Shown here: piece by piece, positions 30,309 to 41,856 of the stretch | How the letters are laid out: each line of letters opens with the position of its first letter | Position numbering within the stretch: the first letter of the stretch is position 1 | Source of the DNA: Adiantum capillus-veneris | Lineage: Eukaryota > Streptophyta > Polypodiopsida > Polypodiales > Pteridaceae | DNA: 64,000 bases | Reading direction: 5' to 3' | Assembly (NCBI GenBank): GCA_014529385.2 | Contig: CM043959.1 | Coordinates: 91,739,529-91,803,528, forward strand | The notes under the pieces: model-generated | What the model saw: only the letters and a program-made list of their open reading frames with translations | Database searches by the model: none | What the model was told of the DNA's origin: nothing | Made by a program: the position numbers and the translations under genes

Positions 30309-33185
30309 ATGGCCTTTTTGCCAGGAGGCAAATCACATAAAGTCCATGTGTCATTTTCTATGAGTGCATCATATTCTGATTGCATGGCAGCCATCCAATT
30401 TTCTGAATTCTGTGCTTCATCAAAAGACAGAGGCTCCTCAACATCATGTAAGCTAGACACAGCCAAAGCATAACAATCTGATGCATAAGATGCATGGCGA
30501 GAGCCTAAACGAGTACGACTAGACAAAGGTGCATCCAATTTACTGTCACGCAAAGTGTGCACCAGCCATTTTGGCATACCTCTAGCCTGCTCATTTTCAG
30601 CCCTTTCCTCATCAAGTACATCATGTACATCTGCATCAGTAATAGGCTGATCTAAAACATTTTCAGAAACCCCCATAGGCTGTACATTTGCCTCTTTGGA
30701 AGTTACATTCATATTTCCACCACTGAAAAGAGGCAACAAAGTGTCATAAATGTCCTGTGAGCTTACATTACTGTCTCTAGTACATGACAGCAAGGGCTGA
30801 ACAGAATCTTCCACAAACACTACATCCCGAGAAACCAGAATACGTTTTGTTTGCGGATGATACAACCTGTAACCTTTGCGTTCAACACTATAACCAACAA
30901 AAATACATTTGGCAGCCTTATCATCCAATTTTCTGCGCTGCACTTGTGGCACCAAAGCATATGCCAAACAGCCAAAAACACGCATGTGCTCAATAGAAGG
31001 CTTTCTATCATGCCATGCTTCATATGGAGTAATAGACTGCAAAGCTTTCGTAGGACACTTGTTAAGTACATAAGTGGCACACATGATGGCCTCAAGCCAA
31101 AAAGAATGCGGCAAAGCTTGACTTTTGACCATACATCGTGCCATTTCCGTCACTGACCTGTTTTTCCTCTCAACAACACCATTTTGCTAAGGTGTATAAG
31201 GCACTGTACATTGGTGTTTTATCCCACGACCAGCCAGAAATGCATTAAATTCATGAGACATATACTCCCCCCCTCGATCGGAACGGAGGGTGCCCATAGT
31301 ACATTTCGAGACATTTTCAGCCATAGCCAAAAATTGTTTGAAGCACATAAAAACTTCGGGCTTCGCTTTAAGCGGAAATACCCATGCATGCCTGGAGTAA
31401 TCATCAATGAAAGTCACAAAGTACAACTAATTGCCCAAGGACGGAGTTTGCATGGGCCCACAAACATCACTATGCACAAGCTGCAACCTGCATGTGGCCC
31501 GAACCGAACCATCCTTCGGAAATTTAGAACACTGCATCTTACCCAAAATACAGCCTTCACAAACATGTTTGACAGGTGCTTCAAGAGGTGGCAAAGAAGC
31601 AACCATATCAGATTTCTGCAAACGCAGCAAACTGGCAAAATTCAGATGACCAAAACGTGCATGCCATAGTTTTGCATCTGAAATAGCCCTTGAATTTGCA
31701 ACAGCATTTGCAAAATTTTGTCCACACTTGTCATACAAAGTGAGCTTATACAGCCCACGGCACAAAAGCCCAGATGCAACAATTTCATCACCAAAACTGA
31801 GGTCATAAACTATACATCTGCCATCCACAAATTTGACTACAAGTTCAAAGTCTAGCAAGTGCGGATACAGACAAGAGATTCTTCTTGATCCCAGGTACAT
31901 AAAGTGCATCAACAAGTGTGAAGGAACTGCCATTAGCAGTAGTGAGCACAATCTTTCCAACTCCTTGAACTGGATAAGAGGCGTTGTTGGCACAAGTGGC
32001 TGAATTCCCATGAGGGACAAACTCGAGAGAGGTAAACAATTCACGATGTGAGGTAATGTGCTTTGTAGCACCACTGTCGAAATACCACACATGTGAATCT
32101 GCAGCAACTGACAAGCATGCATCATGGACAGCAGGATTGTAAGTGCACTCTGCGCTAAAAGCCCATTCTGCATCAACATCAGCAACACAGTCTCCTTTCA
32201 TAGAAGACTCAACAATGGCTGCATTTGTAGTGGAACCAGCATTTGCAGTGGAACCACCCTCTTTCTTCTTAGCCTCTTTGGCCTTCAACTTAGGACACGA
32301 CTTGATCAAGTGATCATTGGCTTTACAATAATGGCAACGCATCTTCTTTTTGCCCTTATCACCAGAATTTCCAGACGAATTGCTGCCAGCAAAAGCATTA
32401 GGAACAGAATTTTTGCCACTCGCAGCAGAACCATAAGAAGTGGCTACATTGCTCTTACCACCCTTTCTTTGAGAAGCAATAAAAGCCTGTTCAATTGCAC
32501 GTTGTCTAGTCCTGCTTTTTCTGGAAAGTGACTCTTGCAAGAGCAATGTGCATAATGTATCAAACTTGACAACTTCAGGATTTCCTTGGGTCATCAGTCT
32601 CCAAGTACTAGCAAAAGTCTGGTAAGAATCTGGTAAGGCATCAAGAACAGTCTACACAAGGGAACTGTCTGAAATAACTTCAACTGAAGAAATAAGTTGC
32701 TCATTGATATCCTTGACACTAGCAAGGAAAGTGTCCATATCATCTTCCTCATGCATAATCTTCGACTCCGGCTCTTTACGAAGCAAAGCAAGTTTAGCCT
32801 CATTGCGGCTTGCATAAAGACTTGCTAGAATATCCCAAGCATGTTTTGCAGATTTTGTTGAACGGATGTGAGGAACAATGGTGCGCTTCACAAAAAACGC
32901 AATCAATGCGTGAGCCTGCGCATCCTTAACATCCCAACGAGCTTGTTCTGCCGTAGGCAAAACAACTCTAACAACTACAATCCTTGCAGCAAGACCTGCA
33001 ACATCATCAACATCGCCTACATCCTCAGAACCAGGACGTACATCAATGCCCTGCATAATGTTCCAGACACCCTTTGACACAAGAACATGTTGCATCATAT
33101 AAGCCCATATAGGGTAGTTATCCCCATCCAACCTGTCCTTAGCAGCAAACATCTTGAACACATCTGTGTTGTTGTTGTCAGCCAT
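30309..33185 (-). pseudogene. Copia-A gag, protease and integrase, inverted and broken
   Basis: Minus-strand coding closely matching copia-B residues 1 to about 960. ATG is at 33185 (MADNNNTDVFKMF). A glutamine codon became TAG near 32652 (DSSLV then stop). The CCHC knuckle lies in 32594-31845, protease DSGATKH in the same frame, and a frame change near 31850 moves the text to 32188-31427. Integrase pieces with CEGCILGK and RSDRGGEY follow; one stop replaces a codon near 31426 and another near 31187. The last frame (31153-30296) runs to LCDLPPGKKAI, where the gypsy insertion begins. Its decay is more advanced than copia-B's, in keeping with copia-A being the host of two later insertions. Confidence 0.93.
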
Positions 33186-33533
33186 GGTAAATGTTGCACC
33201 TGATGTGAAAATTGCCCGAAAATAGGAGAAACAGAGCGGGAACAACCTGTGCTATATAGCACAAACCGTAGAAGACTATAAGGCACCTGTTATGCAGAAA
33301 ACGGCACTGACAGAAATTTTACACAAAATGACGAAATAGCCTGTGCAGTACTGCATGTAGTGGAAACGGAAGCCGAATTCAGCCCAAATCAAAATTCTGA
33401 GCAGACCAAGCTCTTCTAGCTTGCCCAAATTATTTGTCGACCTGCGAACGCTCGCCAAAGCTCACTCAAATCGGAGAAAGTGAGCAGGCGTGTGCTAGAG
33501 CAGCTCGTGACTAAGCCCGGGAGGACGTGACCT

Positions 33534-33545
33534 GCTCTGATACCA
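33534..33545 (-). other. Copia-A primer-binding site, inverted
   Basis: The minus strand reads TGGTATCAGAGC, two bases after the inverted LTR end. Confidence 0.92.
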
Positions 33546-33547
33546 AA

Positions 33548-33679
33548 TGTTGGAATTAGGGTTGCAGAGAAACACACACAGCTTGGAGAAGACGAAGGAA
33601 GCTCAAGGCACACAATAGAGAGTGTGTTACTTAGTGTGCAATGGAAAAATAGATAGCCCCAGAGTGATGGGCGTATATA
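33548..33679 (-). repeat. Copia-A left LTR, inverted fragment
   Basis: The last 132 bp or so of the copia LTR in minus orientation, from its ccaaca end to the TATATA word. It then switches abruptly to plus-strand reverse-transcriptase coding at 33680. Confidence 0.92.
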
Positions 33680-34974
33680 TGTGCGTTTTCTATGTGCATT
33701 GGCAGCTTATTTTGGTTGGGATGTACATCAATCAGACATTGTTACTGCTTTCTTGAATGGTGACATATTTGAGGAAGTTTATGTAACGCAGCCTCGCGGT
33801 TTTGTCATAAAAGGACAAGAGGACAAAGTGTGCAAATGTAACAAGGCTTTGTATGGGTTGAAGCAATCTCCTCGTGCTTGGTATGAGAAAGCTGACACTC
33901 ATTTGGTCAAACAAGGCTTTCGTAACAGTCCAACAAAAAGCACATTGTATGTAAAGCGTGAGGATGATGTACTTCTCATTATGGTTCTTTATGTTGATGA
34001 TTTGCTGATCACTGGACCAAATGAGAGACACATTGCTGAATTTAAGGCTGATTTGAATGATACTTTCAAGATGAAAGATTTGGGTTTGTTGCATCATTAC
34101 TTGGGTATAGGTTGTTGCATCATTACTTGGGTATACAGTTTAAGCAGTGTGATGGTGGTATTGCCTTGTGTCAGAAAAGTTACATAGAGACATTGCTATG
34201 TAATTTTGGACTTGAGGATTGCAAACCTATTGCCACTCCCATGGAAACAGGTTTGAAGTTGAGTCTACATGATGCTGGCGATCCTGCAGATGTCACTCTT
34301 TACCAAACTGCTGTTGGCTGCCTCATTTATGTATGCAACACGAGGCCGGATATTCAGTTTACAGTCTCACAGGTCAGCAGATTTATGCATAGCCTAGGGT
34401 CTAAGCATTGGCAGGCTGTCAAGAGGATTTTCCGCTACCTTAGTGGCACTTTACATCTTGGCTTGTTTTATCCCAAGGGGGGATCATTGCCGCCAGACTT
34501 ACATGCTTTTTCGGACTCAGATTGGGCTGGTTGTTTTGACACGCGAGTGTCCACAAGTGGTTTTTGTTTCATGCTTGGCAGTTCATGTATATCATGGTTG
34601 AGCAAGAAGCAACCTACTGTGGCCACTTCAAATTGTGAGGCTGAGTACAGGGCAGTCTTCACAGCTACGGTTGAGTGTGTATGGCTCAGACGCCTTATGG
34701 CTGATTTGGGTGTTGGACAGGACACTGCCAACACTATCTACATTGACAGTCAGAGCCCATTGGCAGTTGCAAGGAACCCAGTTTTTCATGCTTGCACAAA
34801 GCACATTGAGGTGCATTACCACTATGTCAGGGAGAGGCTCTCAGCAGGAGAGATCAGCTTGGCTTATGTACCAACATAGGACAACCTTGCAGATCTTTTC
34901 ACAAAGGCATTGTCTCGTGAGAAGCTTGAAGCTTTCCGCAAAGCTTTGGGCTTACTCCCCTTTGTGGACTGATC
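33680..34974 (+). pseudogene. Copia-A reverse transcriptase and RNase H, plus strand
   Basis: The text resumes at VRFLCALAAYFGWDVHQSD in plus orientation, with catalytic YVDDL near 33990. A 26-bp tandem duplication of gcatcattacttgggtata at 34091/34117 shifts the frame. The second frame (34112-34879) covers the rest of the reverse transcriptase and RNase H (DSDWAG, CEAEY) and is closed by a CAG-to-TAG change at 34877. The remaining codons to TGA at about 34974 match copia-B. Together with the inverted piece, all of copia-A except about 95 bp is accounted for. Confidence 0.94.
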
Positions 34975-35047
34975 CTGTCCTCAGGGCATGGCACTTCCCT
35001 TTACTCATGTGCCAGCTCTCGTTCACCGCATCACTCCAGGGGGGATT

Positions 35048-35274
35048 TGTTACCATATGCATGTGGTAGTGATGTGTGTGAACACACTAGGACCGCCGTG
35101 GCATTTTTTCCCTCTTTAGGAGGTTTTTTCCCCCGTGCATTGTATATACGCCCATCACTCTAGGGCTATCTATTTTTCCATTGCACACTAAGTAACACAC
35201 TCTCTATTGTGTGCCTTGAGCTTCCTTCGTCTTCTCCAAGCTGTGTGTGTTTCTCTGCAACCCTAATTCCAACA
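35048..35274 (+). repeat. Copia-A right LTR (227 bp)
   Basis: TGTTACC...CCAACA, the same length as the copia-B 3' LTR and nearly identical to it. The purine tract ccaggggggatt precedes it, and the GTGTT target duplication follows. Confidence 0.95.
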
Positions 35275-35279
35275 GTGTT

Positions 35280-35789
35280 GTGGATGCCGCCTGGTCTCAG
35301 CTGAACGAGCGCTAGCTTTTGTTTCTTGGATTCTAAATGTATGCAGCAAGCTTTTTGATCGGGGTTGACACTGCCCATGGTATGTATGTCGTTGAGGGGT
35401 CCACAAGCTAAAGGCTCCGTAATGCATCTCCGTCTGGTTGTGGAATCATATACCCAGCAGGGTTTTTGGGTAAGGCCACCTGGTCTCAGCCAAGCCAGAG
35501 TGAGCTAGTGCTTCTCATTGCGTTTGTGGCCGGGTACTGGCTTGCAGGCTAGACTACGCCCCTATTCTCATCGTACTTGGTTTATGTACGAGCCGAAGTG
35601 CTCCTATCTTATATCTTGCGGTTCTTATAGCCGTGTTGGCTCGTCGAGTCGAGGAGGATATACCCTCGCTCACTTATCAGTGTTTTTGGATTGGTTTCTA
35701 GTGTGCAGCCACTATAGATCCGCACATAGATTCTCTCTTGGGCTTAGTCGAGCCTCGTGTTCATTGTCTTTATCTCCCATCGAGCGGTG
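35280..35789. other. Right flank of copia-A, unassigned
   Basis: No gene could be supported. The phrase gcctggtctcagc (35289) and a close variant (35480) recur 190 bp apart. Frames on both strands are short. Confidence 0.4.
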
Positions 35790-36015
35790 TTGATGACTTT
35801 TGTAGATACAACACAATGTACTTCTGGAATCAAAAGTCTCAAGTGTTCGCCTGCTTCAAAGATTATTGTATCCTTGCCTTCCGTCAACTCGATCTTCCTG
35901 TCTAATTTCTTCGCTTTGGAAATGGAAGAGAGTACATCTCTAAGGAGTTTCAAGGTTTCTGCAAAACTGAGGGGATTCAGCAGTATACAGTCCCCTACTC
36001 TCCTCAACAGAATAT
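35790..36015 (+). pseudogene. Copia integrase fragment (separate family)
   Basis: The plus strand reads DDFCRYNTMYFWNQKSQVF, then after a shift FGNGREYISKEFQGF and TVPYSPQQN. These are the central and C-terminal parts of a Ty1/copia integrase core (consensus DD-SR, SDNGGEY and YSPQQNG). The text ends sharply at about 36015, where the minus-strand unknown-family copy begins. It is not copia-A, B or C, whose words at this place differ. It has no LTRs nearby. Confidence 0.75.
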
Positions 36016-36937
36016 ACTAATCTTGTTATCTCCGTGGCGGTACATTGCTGACCATCCAAATGTGTCCCTTGCTGCCTGGTACGCCTGGTCTTGTGTCGAG
36101 CACACCTAACCCATCTCGCATCCTCTTGTAATTCGCCCCATCGTGGGGGAATCCAACGGCCATCTGAGGCCAGCATTCGGATCAGCCCCTGCTGATCCAT
36201 TAGGTGTAATCTACGTCTCCGTGCAATGCGTCTACTAAGACCAGAACACAGTTCTAATCCCGCTGGCTTCGCCTTGCATCGACCAAGCGAGTTCCACTGT
36301 GTTGTTATCTCTGCACTTCCGCACATGTGGGTCATTCCATATTCGAATGCATCCCAGCATTGGGTACCTTCTCCTGGGTCCCATACGAGGCCACCTTGCC
36401 CTTTGTCCTTCCCGCATAACCGTCCTCGAGGAGTTATCGTTCCAACCTCGAGACTTCCTTTGTCAAACGTCAGTACATCCTCGCGTACATCGATCCTTAA
36501 CAGGGCTGTCTCTGCCCCAATACTCGCCCGTCCGCTATCTTGACTCCATTCGTGACCACTTGCATCGATGCCCTCAATATCGTGTTTGTCAATCCCACAC
36601 ATACTCTATCAGGTAGCGCTTTACCTCGAACTGAACTCCCAACGTTTCCCGAAACAAGCGTCACCTGACTCGATGGGTCCGCACCAAACGGCTCCCCTTC
36701 GCAATAGATCGCCCGAACTGCCTCTTCCGGCATGTGTAATCCCCTTTTAACGACCATCAGCTGTTTGATCTCGTAACCCTCCATGTAGTACAAAAAAAGT
36801 TCGCGGTTCCTCTGTTGTTCCTTCCTCAACTCTAGGGCTCATTCCGAGTACCATAATCGTCTGGCATCTTGCCTAGTGGTTCCAAATGCTCTTTCTTGCT
36901 TCGATTAGGATCAGGTAACTTGACCCAGATCCCCACT

Positions 36938-38101
36938 TGTAAGTTGCAGCGGAATGAATGTTGTTTTTCTCAAGATGAGTGATCCATATTTGCTCAAGGT
37001 TCCTTTTAGTTCTTATGGAAGGGAGAGCCTTCCGTTCTTAATGGAGAATGTTGTGGTCACGAACAAAGTGAGTGGACACTGTACGTGCAAGTGTATGAGA
37101 CCGAGAGAAAGAGAGAAGAGAGATATGACACCCGAGAGGTTGTAAAACCCTCCTCCGAAGGCCCCACTCTCGTTGGCGAGAGTGGTCTACTTACGATTGC
37201 ACAAAGTAGTACAATGACGATGCAATGGACTAATGCGATTTGGGACTATGTCGATGACGAAGATGGTGACGACGACGACGACGACTTTAGGGCTGAAATC
37301 TGTAGTCTTCTAACTGCTGAAATTCGGGGCTGTTTCGGTGGCTGAAAATGACTGTTTTGGCTGCGTTTTTGAGGGCTGAAAATGACTATCTTCTGCAACC
37401 AACTAGGGCTGAATCTGCTACTGTCTTGACTTCTGAAAACGTTGCTTCTTCTACTGCAAAATGGGCTGAAAACCAAAACGCTGGCAGATTTGGATGGAAC
37501 TGGCAAAAACGCTAGGCAACTGGAAGTGCTGGTGATGGTAGCAATGGAAAACACCAGGCTAGGGGAGACTGTAGGCGATGCCAACACTAGAAATGCTAGA
37601 GGTTGTGGGTGGTGGAGGGAACTGAAAACGCTAGGCTGAATGTTGATGGCGATCAAGCAAGGCTGAAAACGCCAAGTGAGGGGAGGTACTACGGGTTCTT
37701 GCTGAGAAGACGCCTGTTGAGCGGGAAGCTCCTGCTGCTTCTTCTGCCATTGAGTGCTAACTTGGGTTTGCTTATATATTAACTTACCCAATTTGCCCTA
37801 CTCCGTTCCCAACAAAAGTCACTTAATAAATAAGTGAAAATTGTCAAAAATAGGGAAATTAGGCTAAAGTCACCTGAAAAATTCCCAAACTGACTCTAAT
37901 GGAATCTGATGTAAATGCTAATGCTTATGCTGTGTGCAACCAGAGGATATGCATCTACACTAAGTGATTGGGCATGCACGGTCTACGAATTGACTCACAA
38001 AAGTGCCATATCACTTCTAAATCTAGACTGACGGAACTGATTGAACCATGTTATGCTGTAGCTTGTCCACGGACACATAGGGTTGGATGTGTCACGTGAC
38101 A
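36938..38101 (-). repeat. Left LTR (3' LTR in element direction), 1164 bp
   Basis: TGTAAGTTGCAGCGG...GTCACGTGACA. It contains a gac trinucleotide run near 37266-37285 and several copies of gctgaaaa, so it is internally repetitive. Confidence 0.93.
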
Positions 38102-38115
38102 TCCCCTCCTTTTCA
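38102..38115 (-). other. Polypurine tract of the non-autonomous LTR element
   Basis: The minus strand reads gaaaaggagggga immediately before the LTR that begins TGTCACGTG. Confidence 0.8.
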
Positions 38116-39684
38116 AAGTGAGGTACTGGTACCGAACTCTATGGCGTCGAGGGAGATCGCCAATAGCATCCGGAATCCTGAAAGGGACTCTTCGCCGGCC
38201 CACTCTGATGTGTGGGTCGTGCGGTACTTAAACTTCATAAATGTCTGCAAAGTGTTCTTCTTTGGGCCGCGCCGAAAGCGACACAAAGTCTGTTGTGGCT
38301 CCTTCGATGCTTCATCTTCGTCCAATTCCATGCTTCGTTCTTCTTCAAGAATCTCCATGGCTGAAAATTCCTGAAACCACTTCCAACACAAAAACATGAA
38401 CATACCCATTTCATGTAAAGTGAGTGGAAAAAATCGTATCTTCCTCAAAGACTGTGCATGCAATGTAGATGAACAAATAGACGGAGTGCCAAACCGTTCA
38501 TCCCATACACGCAAACAATGAGATCCAACCTTTCTTTCCTGATCTAAATCAATCAAATGTGGCAATTCACAATGGAAATGCCTATGCTTGGTGCTCATAC
38601 TTTCATGTGCTCTGTCGACAACTGTGTCGTGCCAAGGAAGAGACATGGAATGTGACTTCCTGACATGCATACTTTTCAACTTTTCATCAAAAATCCGCAT
38701 ACATTCGTGCTCATTCATGATGGAAACGTGCTCAACGTACAATATGTCATGCCTAGGAAAAGGGATCACATAAAGACGTCGACTAAAATATAGGAAACGA
38801 TCATGAATGAAACACTCCATCACTACGTACGAATCAATCATGCGAACACATAATACTTCCTGTAAGTGGTCTTGAGACCTAGGCTCAAGAGCCAAGATCA
38901 GTTCTTCCTGAGGAGGTTCTTTGGACCTAGGCTCAAGAGCCAAGATCAATCCTTCGGGATCTATCGAATCTTCTTGTGGGGGATCCGTGGACCTCGACTC
39001 GAAAGCCAAGATCGATTCGTCGTGATTGATCGAATCTACAACGAGGTTAGCTTCGCTAGAAAAAGCATCAACTAACTCATCATCCTTGTGAACAATCACT
39101 TCATCTTCATGCAACTCATCATGCTTGTGAGAAATCACATCTTGATCATGCAAATCATCATGCTCGTGAGAAATCACATCTTGATCATGCAAATCATCAT
39201 GCTTGTTAGTGTCATCCAAATCATCATGCTTATCATTGTCATTCAAATCATCATGCAAATCATTATCAGTCAATTCATCATGCTTCTCATAATTATGCAA
39301 ATCCTGTGTATCAAGCTTTGGAGAAGAAGAGACTGAGAGAGTCTCCGTTTCGTGAATCTCTTGCATCTGTGTCGGCACTTGAGACAAGAGTCGCAAGAAC
39401 TCTTGCATGTGTCGGTCGCGCTGTTCTAGTATTGCTTTTCTTCCGGCTTCTCTTTCTGCTTTGTCTTCTGTGTCTCTGCGTTTCATTTCTTCCATTCTTG
39501 CTGCACTTGCTTCCCGTTGTAAATTCTGTTCCATAAACAACAGCTCCAACTCTTTCATTGGAGTTACTGCAATCTTTGTCGTAGATGGGGAAGGGTCAGA
39601 AAAACCTCCTGGTGGGGAAAATTCTTCTTCGCCTCTCTCATGCTCATCACCTCCAAGATACATTTTGCTTCGAGTGATGACCAT
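38113..39684 (-). CDS. Sole ORF of the non-autonomous LTR element (gag-like start, His/Asp-rich repeats)
   Basis: An intact 523-codon frame starting MVITRSKMYLGGDEHE. The MVxTRS opening is common at the start of plant gypsy gag. Residues about 40-95 are rich in Glu, Arg and Met and probably form a coiled coil (MEEMKRRDTEDKAEREAGRK). About 125-205 is a repeat tract of KHDDLHDQDVISHEH-like units, very rich in His and Asp. About 225-265 repeats LILALEPRSKEPPQEE. The last part is hydrophobic and ordinary, and ends FRRGPKKNTLQTF and later FGTSTSL. No protease, knuckle or polymerase motif is seen. Persistence of a 1.5-kb open frame in an old, nested element suggests that it was needed for mobility, perhaps as a packaging protein, but this is inference. 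Confidence 0.65.
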   Translation of the reverse strand: MVITRSKMYLGGDEHERGEEEFSPPGGFSDPSPSTTKIAVTPMKELELLFMEQNLQREASAARMEEMKRRDTEDKAEREAGRKAILEQRDRHMQEFLRLLSQVPTQMQEIHETETLSVSSSPKLDTQDLHNYEKHDELTDNDLHDDLNDNDKHDDLDDTNKHDDLHDQDVISHEHDDLHDQDVISHKHDELHEDEVIVHKDDELVDAFSSEANLVVDSINHDESILAFESRSTDPPQEDSIDPEGLILALEPRSKEPPQEELILALEPRSQDHLQEVLCVRMIDSYVVMECFIHDRFLYFSRRLYVIPFPRHDILYVEHVSIMNEHECMRIFDEKLKSMHVRKSHSMSLPWHDTVVDRAHESMSTKHRHFHCELPHLIDLDQERKVGSHCLRVWDERFGTPSICSSTLHAQSLRKIRFFPLTLHEMGMFMFLCWKWFQEFSAMEILEEERSMELDEDEASKEPQQTLCRFRRGPKKNTLQTFMKFKYRTTHTSEWAGEESLSGFRMLLAISLDAIEFGTSTSL

Positions 39685-40123
39685 TCTGAAGTCGTGGATT
39701 CTTGTGGTTTTGGGTTCTTAAGTTCACGAGGAACTTGGGTTCTTGAGGGTCTTGGGTTCTTGAGGTTCTTGAGGTTTTCTTTCGCTTGCAAACCGTGTTT
39801 GAGAAGGATCTTCTCTTCACCCGAGTTCTAGTCTTTTCCGCGGGTGCAACCCTTGGCGGCCTTACGCTCACACCAAGGTTGCTTTTTCCCACCTCACGTC
39901 GATTGGCCGGCCGCTAAGTGCACGGTCCTCTCTCAATGAGTGAAAAGAGACACAAGGGGAGGCTGGACAAGCCCTTCTTTTCTGGGATTCCTGTCACTCT
40001 TCAAAAACACGATTAGGAATCGACACGCCCAAGCGAACTTGGGTTCGTGCGACCGCAACAAGCAAAAACAAATTCTTGTGATTCTTGTGGTTCTTTCCTT
40101 GAGTGATACAGAACATTGCCAAA

Positions 40124-40135
40124 GCTCTGATACCA
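40124..40135 (-). other. Primer-binding site of the non-autonomous LTR element (tRNA-iMet)
   Basis: The minus strand reads TGGTATCAGAGC; one base separates it from the LTR start at 40137. Confidence 0.92.
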
Positions 40136-40136
40136 A

Positions 40137-41035
40137 TGTAACATGCAGCGGAATGAATGTTGTTTTTCTCAAGATGAGTGATCCATATTTGCTCAAGGTT
40201 CCTTTTAGTTCTTATGGAACGGAGAGCCTTTCGTTCTTAATGGAGAATGCTATGGTCACGAAAAAAGTGAGTGGACACTGTGCGTGCAAGCGTATGAGAC
40301 TGAGAGAAAGAGAGAAGAGAGATACGACACCCGAGAGGTTGTAAAACCCTCCTCCGAAGGCCCCACTTTCGTCGGCGAGAGTGGTCTACTTACGATTGCA
40401 CAAAGTGGTACAATGACGATGCAATGGACTGATGCGATTTGGGACTATGTCGGTGACGACGATGTGACGACGATGACGACTTTAGGGTTGAAATCTGCAG
40501 TCTTCTAACTGCTGAAATTTGGGGCTGTTTCGGTGGCTGAAAATGACTGTTTTGGCTGCGTTTTCGAGGGCTGAAAATGGCTATCTTCTGCAACCAACTA
40601 GGGCTGAATTTGCTACTGTCTTGACTGCTGAAAACGCTGCTTCTTCTGCTGCGAAACGGGCTGAAAACCAAAACGCTGGCAGATCTGGATGGAACTGGCA
40701 AAAACGCTAGGCAACTGGAAATGCTGGCGATGGTAGCAATGGAAAACGCCAGGCTAGGGGAGACTGTAGGCGATGCCAACACTGGAAACGCCAGAGGCTG
40801 TGGGTGGTGGAGGGAACTGAAAACGCTAGGCTGAATGTTGATGGCGATCAAGCAAGGCTGAAAACGCCAAGTGAGGGGAGGTACTGTGGGTTCTTGCTGA
40901 GAAGACACCTGTTGAGCGGGAAGCTCCTGTTGCTTCTTCTGCCATTGAGTGCTAACTTAGGTTTACTTATATATTAACTTACCCAATTTGCCCTACTCCG
41001 TTCCGAACAAAAGTCACTTAATAAATAAGTGAAAA
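40137..41035 (-). repeat. Right LTR, first part
   Basis: Matches 36938-37840 of the left LTR closely. It is interrupted by copia-C after aagtgaaaa; the rest is at 45559-45819. Confidence 0.92.
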
Positions 41036-41796
41036 TGTTAGGAAATAAGACGTAGCTAAATAGATAATTGAGTAGATTACTTAATGGAGAGAGACAAATT
41101 TACATACATGAGATTATAGAGTAGAGAGAGAGAGAGAGAGAGTACACACGATATACGTGGTTCACCCAATGTGGGCTACGTCCACGGGAAAGCAGCCACT
41201 CAATGGTTTTAGTACTTCAAAACAAGAAGTAGTTTACAAAGGGATTATACCCTTAATGGAGCTCCCGCCTTGCTTCACTCTCACCACCTCACACTCACCT
41301 TGTTGCATTAACTTCACACTATGAAATGTGTGTAGAAATGGCCTCCTTTTATAGGCCAAAAGGGCTGCCCTCTCTCATGAGAGGCAGCCATGTGTAGCCG
41401 TCCTTGTGTAGATAAGTCCAAATCGGACCCTCCAATCTGCCCATGTGTGGCCGCCCTTGAGAAGACAAGTCCGCTTTTGAATTCGGCCACCGGCCACCGG
41501 CCATTGACTTCCGACCACCGGCCAACCGACGGTTGTTTTTCGACCACTTTTCGACCGCCGTCCGGCCATAATATTCCGGCGAAAAGGAATCTTCTGGCGA
41601 AGGAAAAAAAAAAAGTCTCGGGGTCTTCCGCCCCCGAGGCTCCTAAAGTTGCCCCTGATTTTTTGTCGTGAAAATTTTGGTTTTCGGCGAGTGATTTTCC
41701 TTCACGCACGATGGCTTCTCCTCATAATGGGGGCCTTACAAATGTGCACTTTTACCACATAAAATTACAAGGGTAAATCAGGCTCCATACTTAACA
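41036..41796 (-). repeat. Copia-C 3' LTR (761 bp)
   Basis: TGTTAGGAAATAAG...CTTAACA. Contains an (AG)n run at about 41120-41142 and a ccggccaccgg-rich section. Confidence 0.94.
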
Positions 41797-41856
41797 GTCT
41801 CCCACTTGGAGACTGATCTCCAAACCAAACCTGTGACTGCTTTCCATCCTGGCTTC

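Larger units (their letters stand above)
18572..35274 (+). mobile_element. Copia-A: Ty1/copia LTR retrotransposon with internal inversion (outermost of three nested elements)
   Basis: The outer ends belong to one element in plus orientation. The left end TGATACC (mutated from TGTTACC) starts at 18572 and the right LTR ends ccaaca at 35274. Both are flanked by GTGTT (18567-18571 and 35275-35279), a 5-bp target duplication. Only about 57 bp of the left LTR remain in plus orientation. The block from 18627 to 33679 is inverted: it carries the rest of that LTR, the primer-binding site, gag, protease, integrase and the start of reverse transcriptase, all on the minus strand. From 33680 the plus-strand reverse transcriptase and RNase H resume, followed by the right LTR. 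About 40 bp of LTR and 95 bp of coding sequence are missing at the inversion joints. The gypsy element sits in the inverted block. Same family as copia-B. Confidence 0.93.

Noticed and set aside
38588-39721. Plus-strand frames opposite the single ORF of the non-autonomous element
   Set aside because: Short, overlapping, and explained as shadows of the 523-codon minus-strand frame.
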